A DNA stretch of 61,120 bases from contig JAFVWS010000032.1 in the NCBI GenBank assembly GCA_017501545.1, forward strand, positions 1 through 61,120, in the 5' to 3' direction. Of this stretch, positions 34,331 to 42,149 are shown piece after piece. The translations under genes were made by a program, and so were the position numbers. Source of the stretch: Clostridia bacterium. Lineage in GTDB: Bacteria > Bacillota > Clostridia > Oscillospirales > CAG-272. The stretch's first letter is position 1; each line of letters starts with the position of its first letter. The notes beneath the pieces are model-generated. The model searched no databases, was not told the origin of the DNA, and saw only the letters and a program-made list of their open reading frames with translations.

Positions 34331-34415
34331 TCAAGGCACAATTCCACGGGGTATAAGCCCGGTAGCTTTTCTGGTTAAAAGTCAGATGCTTAGGCATTTG
34401 CTGTTTGTGCCTTTC
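34331..34415 (-). ncRNA. Y-like RNA unit 1 with Lys(UUU)-derived core
   Basis: AAGGCACA (34406-34413) pairs with TGTGCCTT (34333-34340), followed by ACAGCAA. The core contains CTGACTTTTAACCAG (34371-34385), nearly the anticodon arm of bacterial tRNA-Lys(UUU). A T-arm-like CGGG-cttatac-CCCG and a mini D hairpin ATGC-ctaa-GCAT flank it. It begins where the predicted promoter at 34424-34452 would start transcription. Confidence 0.82.
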
Positions 34416-34423
34416 GTGAGCTT

Positions 34424-34452
34424 AGTTTACCACTATTTTCCTGCGTTTTCAC
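34424..34452 (-). promoter_or_regulatory. Putative promoter of the RNA array
   Basis: GTGAAA (34447-34452), 17 bases, TAAACT (34424-34429) with an extended TGG. The expected start falls at about 34416, at the first base of Y-like unit 1. No comparable promoter was found ahead of units 2-10, so one long precursor is likely. Confidence 0.5.
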
Positions 34453-34490
34453 GGAAAAAAAGCTGCGAACTCTTAAAAAAGTTCGCAGTT
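34453..34490 (-). terminator. Terminator after the WYL pair
   Basis: CTGCGAAC-ttttttaaga-GTTCGCAG followed by CTTTTTTT on the minus strand. The stop codon of the WYL gene lies in the loop. Confidence 0.85.
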
Positions 34491-35384
34491 TTTCTGTTTT
34501 TTTAGCTTATTTATGACTAATTCCTTAAAATTTTCAGAACCAATCACCTCAACTAATGGTCCAAAGGAAAGAACTCTTATCACCATTTCAGGCTCATCAT
34601 CTGTTAAATAGTTAATTTTGAGTAGGTAATGCTTCTTGTCAAGCTTCTCTACTTGCTTTTCAAAATGTGCAAAATGAAGCATTACTCTCTCTAAAGCATT
34701 TCTTTCATCCAACACCTTTAGGATTATTGTATCTTGTCTTGCTTCTCTTTCCACATTATCCAAAGCTTTTTCTCCGGTGTAATGAGCACAGGAACATATT
34801 TTGGCAAGATTGACGGTGGATACAGAACGCCAGCCTGACGTTATCATACGGAACTTGTCATCCTTCTCCGAGTATTCGAGCCTCGATGGATAGCATCTTG
34901 CAAAAACAGTTTTCCCCTGTCTGTTAATCAACTCAAACTTAATTTGCGTTCTTTTCTTTATAGCTTCTAAAATAACCCTAAACCTTTGAATATAACCTTC
35001 GTCTTCAAATGGATCGCCATCACTATACTTGTCATAAATATAATAGTCATCAGGTGTAAAAAGAGGTTCTACATCATCAAGACCTTCAAATTTAACATCA
35101 AACAATTTGATACGCGGATCAAGAGATATAGCCTTTAGCCATTGCTTTTGCAATTTTGTCATAGGCATCGTTGGTTTGTGCTCAAGGTTGGTGATCATGT
35201 TCGGAGTAACAACCTGCCATTTTCCATTTTTTAACGATGGCATAATTGTTAATACACTCTCACTAAAAGCATATTTTGAAACAACCTTCTGTAATTCCTT
35301 TTCTGAATTCTCTCCATCAATAATTTTTGAAATAATGGCGGCAACCGTGTTATAGTAGGCAGAATAAAGCTCGCTAAATATCAT
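34473..35384 (-). CDS. WYL-domain regulator (second of pair)
   Basis: The 303-residue protein has the WYL core from about residue 140: RFRVILEAIKKRTQIKFELINRQGK, the strand with YPSRLEYSEKDDKFRMIT, and a C-terminal WCX-like part (IKINYLTDDEPEMVIRVLSFGPLVEVIG). WYL domains sense nucleic-acid or nucleotide ligands and control defence or repair genes. No clear N-terminal DNA-binding helix-turn-helix is evident, so it may pair with the upstream protein. Its ATG overlaps the upstream TGA (ATGA). It is transcribed toward the RNA array and separated from it by a terminator. Confidence 0.8.
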   Translation of the reverse strand: MIFSELYSAYYNTVAAIISKIIDGENSEKELQKVVSKYAFSESVLTIMPSLKNGKWQVVTPNMITNLEHKPTMPMTKLQKQWLKAISLDPRIKLFDVKFEGLDDVEPLFTPDDYYIYDKYSDGDPFEDEGYIQRFRVILEAIKKRTQIKFELINRQGKTVFARCYPSRLEYSEKDDKFRMITSGWRSVSTVNLAKICSCAHYTGEKALDNVEREARQDTIILKVLDERNALERVMLHFAHFEKQVEKLDKKHYLLKINYLTDDEPEMVIRVLSFGPLVEVIGSENFKELVINKLKKQKNCELF

Positions 35385-36640
35385 ATATCTTCCCCCCTAT
35401 CAACACCATACATTTTATACATTGCATCAAGGTCTTCTTTGAATTTTCTTTCGAGTTCTCTATTTGAGAATTTGATTTCTTTAATCCGACATATAAATGT
35501 TCTTATCCACGGCACCATTTCTCCAACATCATAAACATCTGCAGAAAATTTATAATTGTGCTCGTCTATTTTTTCAACTATTCCAACTCTTTTTTCTCTA
35601 TTAAGACGATTGATAATATAGTATTCGTCGTCAGCTATCCCAACCACAAACTCAACATGTTCTGTTTTTTCATCATTCCATTTGCTACGATTAGCACTAA
35701 CGCCCCACATTTTTGTTTGCATTCTATCAAGCTGAGAACGAAGCTCATCAAAACGAGGCGTTGTCTCTTCAAGTCTTACATTAGATAAATAGTCGATTCG
35801 ATAAGAGATAAAGCAATTAAATTCAGAATGATATGCAAATAAGTGCTGTCTACCGTTTTGCACACTGATAAATACGCGCAAAGGAATTATTCTATTCTTT
35901 CTTGGAACGTCTTTTCTACGGCTTAAATTATCTACTGTTATTATACGTTTCTCTCTCATCGCAGTGAAAAGTGAGGCTAAAACACCACTGTCAATTGCGC
36001 TGGTTATGTAATGATGCTTGAAGGTAAATACATTTGAATCTGTTTCAAGCTTATCAAGTATAAATGAACCAACAACACCACAAGGAGCGACCTCGGAAAA
36101 GTAATGTGAAACATCTGTAAGATTTGAAATATCAACCGTCTCTGCTCGATGATAATATGCCTTGCGTCCAATCTTCTCTATTTCAACAATGCCAATTTCA
36201 CAGTATTCTTTTAGTTTTTTACGTACAGTTGACTCATCAAACATCATAGGTGCACTAAATCCGGATAGATATTTTTCATCTATCAACTGCATAATTTCAG
36301 ATATGGTATATTTTACAGAAGGAATATAAAGAATATCAAGAAGAATAAAATGAAGAGTTATATCGCCATCAGTAAAGCTTTTTGCTTTCCATGCGTTGTA
36401 AAAAGGATTATGATAAATTCTTCGGCTATCAATGGAAATAAACACATTTTTGCCTTCCAGAGTTCTTATAAAGCTCATGTGATTCCCAAGCCAGCTTTCT
36501 ATTCTTCTACGCTCGTCATCATAGGAACGAGCACTTTTGGTGCTATATTCGTCACGACTCTTAAAGCCGTAAACATAAAATTCTCGCATATATGCACGAA
36601 TTTTTTCAAAGTTTTTGATAAGCTCACTGTATGATGACAT
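35381..36640 (-). CDS. WYL-domain regulator with winged helix (first of pair)
   Basis: The 419-residue protein has an N-terminal RRxESWLG helix and a predicted winged-helix at about 95-170 (LHFILLDILYIPSVKYTISEIMQLI, STVRKKLKEYCEIGIVEI). The WYL domain follows (about 215-300: LFTAMREKRIITVDNLSRR, RIIPLRVFISVQNGRQHLFAYHSEFNCFISYRID) and then a WCX-like tail. ATG 36640 follows GGAGG. It is the first gene behind a good promoter and is four-base coupled to the second WYL gene. In this position it probably controls the array and the Ro60-RtcB genes, which is inference. Confidence 0.82.
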   Translation of the reverse strand: MSSYSELIKNFEKIRAYMREFYVYGFKSRDEYSTKSARSYDDERRRIESWLGNHMSFIRTLEGKNVFISIDSRRIYHNPFYNAWKAKSFTDGDITLHFILLDILYIPSVKYTISEIMQLIDEKYLSGFSAPMMFDESTVRKKLKEYCEIGIVEIEKIGRKAYYHRAETVDISNLTDVSHYFSEVAPCGVVGSFILDKLETDSNVFTFKHHYITSAIDSGVLASLFTAMREKRIITVDNLSRRKDVPRKNRIIPLRVFISVQNGRQHLFAYHSEFNCFISYRIDYLSNVRLEETTPRFDELRSQLDRMQTKMWGVSANRSKWNDEKTEHVEFVVGIADDEYYIINRLNREKRVGIVEKIDEHNYKFSADVYDVGEMVPWIRTFICRIKEIKFSNRELERKFKEDLDAMYKMYGVDRGEDI

Positions 36641-36674
36641 AATTTTCCTCCATTCGTGTGGCAACTACATATTG

Positions 36675-36703
36675 ATTATAACATATGTTTTTTTAGTTGT
36701 AAA
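36675..36703 (-). promoter_or_regulatory. Promoter of the WYL pair
   Basis: TTTACA (36698-36703), 17 bases, TATAAT (36675-36680) on the minus strand. Confidence 0.85.
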
Positions 36704-36743
36704 GTTTATAGTGTCCTAAAATTACGACATCTTGCTTTTTACA

Positions 36744-36777
36744 GAGAAAAAGGGCTAAAATTAGCCCTTTTCTGAAT
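36744..36777 (-). terminator. Terminator of the helicase gene
   Basis: AAAAGGGCTAA-tt-TTAGCCCTTTTTCTC on the minus strand. The stop codon is part of the stem. Confidence 0.8.
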
Positions 36778-39544
36778 TATTTGCATTATAGACCAATTTG
36801 CCAATAAGCTGCTTGTCCTTAAGTGTCATCCAATATGATTTGTCGCAAACAATTACAAGACGTTTTTTTGCACGAGATATGGCAGTATTAATTATTTTTA
36901 AGCCCTTAGATTGCTTATGTGTCGAATCGGTAAAAAACTTCCTCTCAGTATCAACAACACTTAATATTACAGTGTCCCATTCTCTGCCCTGTGCTGCATG
37001 AATTGTACACACCTCTTGCTTGTAATACAGCTCTTTTTGTATTAAGTCTCTTTGCTTTTTGTATGGAGTTAATATAATCAAGCTTTCTTCTTTGCTGCCC
37101 TTTAAATATTCTTTTATCGCAGTTGCTTCAGAATGGTTTTCTCGAAGCTCAATTTCACTTGCCATTCTCGGTGCATCTATAACAATCACTTCCGTATCGC
37201 TTTCAACACCATGAAATCCAGTTTTATAAACAAACGTGTCTAAAACCTTCGCCAAATTTTCGCCAAAGCGATATGTATTCGTAAGCACTGCTCTTTCGAC
37301 AACCTCAAACCTTGGATCATCTCCATCATAGTACATATTTCTTAATTCGGAAACATCTATGTCTTCAATAAATATATCAGGAAAATACAATGAAGATTGT
37401 GACCACAAAAAGCTTAGGTCTGTTGAACGATCTACAATGGTTTTATTCTCCATTTCGCATATTGGAGGAAGCTGCATATGATCGCCGAAAAGACCAACTG
37501 GCACACCTAATGAAAACACAGGAGCAACCTTTATCATGGAGCAATATGCAGCTTCATCAAGAAAAGCAAATTTTAATTTGTCCTTAATTAAATCTACAAA
37601 CTCAGCATAATGCAGAATCAAATAATCAATAGTGCACGCAAATATTCGCTTCTTTTTATAGGTGGAGTCTACTATTCCCTTTAAAGAATTATACTGTTCT
37701 CCTTTTTCTTCTATTCTCCTCTTTAGTGAATTATATGTATCTTCACTAACATCTAGAGCCAGCAATCTAAGCACTAGCTTTTCGCCCATATCATTGCCCA
37801 AATCAAAGTCTTCCTTTACTTTGGAAGTAAGTAAGGCTACTATCTCTTTGCTAATTCTTTCTTTGCTTTCTTGCAACTTGCCGTTTTCTATATTGGCTTT
37901 CTTCAAATCATTATCGTTTTCTGCAAGTGCTTGTCTACATTCTCCAACTGTTGCTTCTGCTTCTTTTAATTGCTTTTTAAGGTTATCTATATCGCAATCA
38001 CTGTTTTGATATTGCTCAACGCACTCAATTAAATAATCATAGAATCCTTCCACTTTCAAGTGGGCAAATCCATTATTATTCATAAGTTCTTTTACTTTAT
38101 TGATTTCAACATTTAAATGATTATTTATATCTTCTAGTTGTGCGCTGATTCGTTGGTATTCATTCTTTTTCGCTTCGCTTTGGACATAAAATTCTGCAAG
38201 CTTTTTCTCTTCAACCTTTACCAATGGCTCTAAGGTGTTAATTTCAGCTATCGCTTCCTCACGTTGTTTGCCACCAAAGAAAGACAACACCTTATAACCC
38301 AAAGAATTAGTTTTCTTTCTTAATGATGCGATCTTTCGTTGGATGTTCCATAGATTTTCTCTATGCTCTTTAATTTCATTTTCTAATATAGTTAATTTAG
38401 AATTGCATATATCTTTTTCTTGATTTAATATTTTTATCCTTTCTTTAAGCTCATTTATCGTTTCTTGCAATTTGGTTAATGGCTCATATATATTTACCAT
38501 TCTTTGATAAATATCATACTCATTTACGCTTTTGGTTAACTTGGCTATACTTGCTTCAAGATCTGAAATTTTGTCATTCAAGATTTTTTCCTCTTTCACA
38601 CAAAACGCAAGCTTTTCTTCAATTTCAAAAATTTCCTTCTCATTATTTGATTTTGCATCGTATAAAGATAAGATTTTATCTTTTATATTTGCAAGACGGC
38701 GAGAAAATTCATATTCTAAAAATCTTTTCTCTATTATTTTGATTTCACTGTCTAATTCTGCAAGTTCCTTCATAATGGAACCCTTTTCGCACAAATCAGG
38801 ATATTTCAAAGAAAACTCTCTTGAAGCCTTACCCATTCTCAAAACCATGTTAATGTCTACATCGGCATTTTCAAGCGTTTTAATTATTCCACTCAAGGAT
38901 TGTTCAACTGCATTATTTGTAGGTCCTACAACCAACACGGCGTTTTCATAATCAACAATAGAAGCGATGCATGATGACAACACAACCTGTGTTTTTCCTG
39001 TTCCTGGGGCTCCCCATACATACGAAACCGCCGAACTTAAAACCGTTCTTATCGCTTTTATTTGCTCATCAGAAATACTTTTTGGAGTTGCTAATCCAAT
39101 ATTGCCGCAAGAATTCTTTATTGGAAAACATATTCTTTTATGATTATATCTATACCAATCTCTTGTAGCTTTTATTAAAAACGAGAGGTCGGATACAAGC
39201 TGCATTTCATTAGCTTTCAATTGCCTAAACACGTCATAAAAATCATCTTCGACGCTTACTATAATGCTTGGCTCACTTTCGTCATACTCTAGTATGCGAA
39301 TTAGTTTATCACTAACAGTTTCTTCGTCTGCTCTTTCGATTTTTATCAATGGAGAATTAAAGGTGAAATACGTAGAATCTATTTGATATAGCTTTTTTGA
39401 TATTCTTAAGTGAAATAAACGATTTTCTATTTCTTTGATCGCGATAATATTTATGGTTTCTCTGCTTTTCCCATTTTTCCTAACGTATTCAAAATACGCA
39501 TCTGCACTTTTGTAAGCGGTCCTTGAAAAATCAATTAAGTCCAT
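36761..39544 (-). CDS. Upf1-like SF1 helicase with internal coiled coil
   Basis: The 927-residue protein has an N-terminal domain of about 150 residues and Walker A GAPGTGKT near 178. A long coiled-coil insertion follows (about 225-560, rich in Glu/Lys/Leu). Then come DEAAYCSM (motif II) near 660, FGDHMQLPPI (motif III), LTNTYRF (motif IV/Q-like) and TIHAAQGREWDTVILSV with NTAISRAKKRLVIV (motifs V-VI). This is the AAA_11/AAA_12 arrangement of Upf1/SMUBP-type DNA or RNA helicases. GGAGGG precedes the ATG. It is separated from the WYL pair by terminator and promoter. A defence role is plausible but not shown. Confidence 0.85.
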   Translation of the reverse strand: MDLIDFSRTAYKSADAYFEYVRKNGKSRETINIIAIKEIENRLFHLRISKKLYQIDSTYFTFNSPLIKIERADEETVSDKLIRILEYDESEPSIIVSVEDDFYDVFRQLKANEMQLVSDLSFLIKATRDWYRYNHKRICFPIKNSCGNIGLATPKSISDEQIKAIRTVLSSAVSYVWGAPGTGKTQVVLSSCIASIVDYENAVLVVGPTNNAVEQSLSGIIKTLENADVDINMVLRMGKASREFSLKYPDLCEKGSIMKELAELDSEIKIIEKRFLEYEFSRRLANIKDKILSLYDAKSNNEKEIFEIEEKLAFCVKEEKILNDKISDLEASIAKLTKSVNEYDIYQRMVNIYEPLTKLQETINELKERIKILNQEKDICNSKLTILENEIKEHRENLWNIQRKIASLRKKTNSLGYKVLSFFGGKQREEAIAEINTLEPLVKVEEKKLAEFYVQSEAKKNEYQRISAQLEDINNHLNVEINKVKELMNNNGFAHLKVEGFYDYLIECVEQYQNSDCDIDNLKKQLKEAEATVGECRQALAENDNDLKKANIENGKLQESKERISKEIVALLTSKVKEDFDLGNDMGEKLVLRLLALDVSEDTYNSLKRRIEEKGEQYNSLKGIVDSTYKKKRIFACTIDYLILHYAEFVDLIKDKLKFAFLDEAAYCSMIKVAPVFSLGVPVGLFGDHMQLPPICEMENKTIVDRSTDLSFLWSQSSLYFPDIFIEDIDVSELRNMYYDGDDPRFEVVERAVLTNTYRFGENLAKVLDTFVYKTGFHGVESDTEVIVIDAPRMASEIELRENHSEATAIKEYLKGSKEESLIILTPYKKQRDLIQKELYYKQEVCTIHAAQGREWDTVILSVVDTERKFFTDSTHKQSKGLKIINTAISRAKKRLVIVCDKSYWMTLKDKQLIGKLVYNANNSEKG

Positions 39545-39620
39545 TCATGCCCTCCATAGCGGTAATTTTGTCTATTTAAATTTATATCATTGAGTTTATT
39601 CTTTGCTTACTGTGTACCAA

Positions 39621-40244
39621 TTATTGGTCCTCTACCTCAAGCAAATCTTCTATGGTGCATCCTAACACTCTAGATAGCTTTAAGAGCTTATTTGCTGGAG
39701 CTGTGTTAATGTTTAATTGTCTTTGCTCATATAGCTGAATAGATCTTAATGAGACTTGACTGTATCTTGACAATTCAATTTGAGATAATCCTGCATTTTT
39801 TCTGTATCTTGCCAAGTTAGTTTCCTTTTGGAACACGATTCTATTTGCAACCTCAACGAACTTTTGCAAATCCGCCTCGTGCAATGGATAATACATTCTC
39901 ATTATTTGAGATGGTGGCAATTTTCTTCCTATTTGCTCAAAGCTTAATCCTGTATACCATTGATAATATGCCAGAACAAAGCCACACCAATATTGTGGAC
40001 TTCTTCCCATACCTATTGGACGAATTAGTGGCATTCTTGTTCCAACAATCTCATAAAACAATGCTTGAGATGGCATATTAATATAACGAGGATTTCCCCT
40101 TCCAAATTGGTGTGCTATGCCACTCATTACAAAGTCTCGAAATAACATGTCTGCTTGTCTTTCATCTTGCACATAGCTAAACACCTCTGCAAGGGTGCAC
40201 ATCGCATCATTTACGTATAATTCGCTGTATGCGTGGATCATCAT
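39621..40244 (-). CDS. XRE-type antitoxin of the DUF3990 pair
   Basis: The 207-residue protein has an N-terminal helical domain (ADMLFRDFVMSGIAHQFGRGNPRY, then MGRSPQYWCGFVLAYYQWYTG) and a C-terminal helix-turn-helix at about 140-205 (LARYRKNAGLSQIELSRYSQVSLRSIQLYEQ). This DUF3791/XRE-like architecture usually accompanies DUF3990 toxins. The start ATGATG follows AGAGGTG and overlaps the toxin gene by 38 bases. It is expected to neutralise the toxin and repress the shared promoter. Confidence 0.8.
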   Translation of the reverse strand: MMIHAYSELYVNDAMCTLAEVFSYVQDERQADMLFRDFVMSGIAHQFGRGNPRYINMPSQALFYEIVGTRMPLIRPIGMGRSPQYWCGFVLAYYQWYTGLSFEQIGRKLPPSQIMRMYYPLHEADLQKFVEVANRIVFQKETNLARYRKNAGLSQIELSRYSQVSLRSIQLYEQRQLNINTAPANKLLKLSRVLGCTIEDLLEVEDQ

Positions 40245-40905
40245 TCTTCACCTCTTGTCTGATAATATCCATTATAAATAAATCATCTTGTGTAACACTT
40301 GAATGTCTAGTTGTTTCTAAATATTCTTTCCTAGCTTGCAAATCACGAGCATGTCGCCTTGTATAATAGGTTTCATTATCTGCGACTGTGCTTTCGATAT
40401 ATTTTAGTTGTTCAAAGGCATTTTCTGAATGTAATACAATTTGAACGCCAAGCTTGCCAAGCTCCATTGCTTTTGAGAGCTGTGCTACCGTAATTGTATT
40501 TCTCAAGAAATCGCGAGCGAATGAAAAGTACGAATCATCTGCTCTATATCCAATTATCACATCAACCTTTGTTAAGTCTACTGAGAAATTTTTAAGTATA
40601 TATTCTCTTGCTAGATCATCGTTAGGAGAAACTCCTTGCGGAATTCTAAACTGTAGAAGTAAAGCCATCCAATTAAGTATGTTATACTCAGGCTTTGTTA
40701 AGTCCAATATATTAAGGCCAGTCATATCAAGCTCATATTTATTTGCATATCCATCATTATTATCTGGGCATGCCCATTCGTTTGCCAAGTCTATGCTTTC
40801 TGTACAGTAAAATCCGTATCCATAATCGTTAGTTTCTTTTCCGCCCTTTAATGTCGGTTTTTCAATAATTTCCTTAGAACCGTGATAAAGTATCTTTGTA
40901 TTCAT
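40207..40905 (-). CDS. DUF3990 toxin (ADP-ribosyltransferase fold)
   Basis: The 232-residue protein opens with KILYHGSKEIIEKPTLKGG, then DYGYGFYCTESIDLANEWAC, the hallmark of DUF3990, a family placed among ADP-ribosyltransferase-like toxins. The later YTRRHARDLQARKEYLE part is helical. It is the promoter-proximal gene, with GGAGG ahead of ATG, and is followed by an overlapping XRE antitoxin. Target and chemistry are not deducible from the sequence. Confidence 0.8.
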   Translation of the reverse strand: MNTKILYHGSKEIIEKPTLKGGKETNDYGYGFYCTESIDLANEWACPDNNDGYANKYELDMTGLNILDLTKPEYNILNWMALLLQFRIPQGVSPNDDLAREYILKNFSVDLTKVDVIIGYRADDSYFSFARDFLRNTITVAQLSKAMELGKLGVQIVLHSENAFEQLKYIESTVADNETYYTRRHARDLQARKEYLETTRHSSVTQDDLFIMDIIRQEVKNDDPRIQRIIRK

Positions 40906-40928
40906 AGCACTACCTCCATTTCACTATT

Positions 40929-40958
40929 ATTATATCACTATACTGATAGTTTTGTCAA
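40929..40958 (-). promoter_or_regulatory. Promoter with direct-repeat operator for the toxin-antitoxin pair
   Basis: TTGACA (40953-40958), 18 bases, TATAAT (40929-40934). ATAGTGA occurs twice around the -10 and again at about 40994, a likely antitoxin operator. Confidence 0.75.
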
Positions 40959-41086
40959 TGTTTTATATAAAAATTCAAAATAATATCTATATAGTGATAT
41001 TTTCCTCTCGTATTCACATTCACATTTTAAAATCAAACAACTTAAATTTAACGCTTTTAACGCCTATAAATTCGGCCACAAAAATT

Positions 41087-41182
41087 TCACCAAGAAAAAC
41101 GCAACCGAACTATTTCGTTACGAAAGAGTGGTTTGGCTGCGTTTTTTCTTTATCTTAAGCATACCACAAAAACACAAAATTA
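41087..41182. repeat. Dispersed hairpin repeat, copy 2
   Basis: Nearly identical to 29462-29558 over about 90 bases (TTCACCAAGAAAAACGCAAC... through ACCACAAAAACACAAAA), with two or three substitutions near its end. Its surroundings are non-coding. The next 60 bases hold AAAATCGGAGG/CCCCCGATTTTT. Confidence 0.75.
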
Positions 41183-41235
41183 CCTAATTATCTTTTTTGG
41201 GGTGAACTGGAACTCTAAACCATATCCAACCAAAA

Positions 41236-41275
41236 ATCAAAATCGGAGGTTCTCTCAAACCCCCGATTTTTCTTT
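41236..41275 (+). terminator. Terminator-like hairpin in the 41-kb gap
   Basis: AAAATCGGAGG-ttctctcaaa-CCCCCGATTTTTC reads as an intrinsic terminator on the plus strand, with no plus-strand gene upstream. The rest of 40960-41383 shows no gene. Confidence 0.45.
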
Positions 41276-41383
41276 TATTCATCGGCACTTTCAGTCTTTT
41301 CGCAATTCCATAAGTTCTCATATCAAGTGATAAGAATATCCCCCTCGCACATATATGCCTACTGATGGTTTAAGTGGCAAATT

Positions 41384-41803
41384 TCATATAATTGGTCTTT
41401 TATTATGCAATATTTTTGATTTTATTTCGAATAGAATTTTTCGTAATTCTTCAGCTTCTCTCATATCAGAAATCAACCTATTTATATCCTCTTGCTTTTT
41501 TGGGTCACCATTGGTTTTGAATGTCATATCAACATAACAATTATGACACCAAAAATTTCTTCTTTCCATAGCAATTTCTATTTGCTCATATATTTTTTGA
41601 GGAATTATACTTAGGTTTTCTTCTTTTTCAATCTTCTTTATTTCATGCTCAATTCTACCAATATTACTTTTTTCAACATCTTCCAGCCCTGAAATAAAAT
41701 CTTTTTTGCATATCACTGCATATATACCTTCTAAATTATGTTCTATAAATTGATAGTGCTCTATCAACTCGCTATGAATTAATCTGAATTTTTCTAAAGT
41801 CAT
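41384..41803 (-). CDS. Helical protein with HEPN-like RNFWCH motif
   Basis: I do not recognise the family by name. The 139-residue protein is mostly alpha-helical and charged. It carries R82-NFWC-H87, which fits the Rx4H signature of HEPN ribonucleases with a polar residue right after Arg. It starts MTLEKFRLIHSELIEHYQFI at ATG 41803 after GGGAG. HEPN toxins usually pair with a nucleotidyltransferase antitoxin. None is adjacent, although a minimal nucleotidyltransferase lies 4 kb away. Confidence 0.5.
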   Translation of the reverse strand: MTLEKFRLIHSELIEHYQFIEHNLEGIYAVICKKDFISGLEDVEKSNIGRIEHEIKKIEKEENLSIIPQKIYEQIEIAMERRNFWCHNCYVDMTFKTNGDPKKQEDINRLISDMREAEELRKILFEIKSKILHNKRPII

Positions 41804-41843
41804 ATTTTCTCCCAAATATTTTTATTTACAACCATCAAATTTG

Positions 41844-42149
41844 TTATTTCTTTTTCTTTGATTCTGGTAGTTCCTCGTACATTGATTCAAGCAGAGTTTT
41901 CAAAAGCTCTCTATTCTCTATATCTTCCACAAGGAGCATTTCTTTTGTGCCTTCGTATGGTAGTTCTTTAGGTGCGTTTTGCAATATTTTTGCAGAAGAA
42001 GGCGTAACTTTTACAAGTAATCGGTTATCATAAATGCCACCAACCACCTTGTCACCATAATAAAGCACATATTCACCCATCATAGCACGGGCTGAAAAAC
42101 CACTACATTGTTCTAGAACAAAATCTAAGTACTCTTTACTACTTGGCAT
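41844..42149 (-). CDS. TfoX N-terminal domain protein
   Basis: The 101-residue protein matches TfoX_N: FSARAMMGEYVLYYGDKVVGGIYDNRLLVKVTPS and the lysine-rich end. Family members are short standalone proteins in Firmicutes. In Proteobacteria the domain is part of a competence regulator. No C-terminal TfoX domain is present. GAGGG lies before the ATG. Single gene. Confidence 0.85.
   Translation of the reverse strand: MPSSKEYLDFVLEQCSGFSARAMMGEYVLYYGDKVVGGIYDNRLLVKVTPSSAKILQNAPKELPYEGTKEMLLVEDIENRELLKTLLESMYEELPESKKKK

Noticed and set aside
32929..34356. Several plus-strand open frames of 60-109 codons across the RNA array
   Set aside because: They run antisense to the tRNA-like and Y-like units, lack ribosome binding sites and recognisable domains, and their residues simply reflect the structured RNA sequence.
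32848..34415. CRISPR array
   Set aside because: Units are 80-208 bases with covarying, not identical, flanks and unequal spacing, and there are no cas genes.
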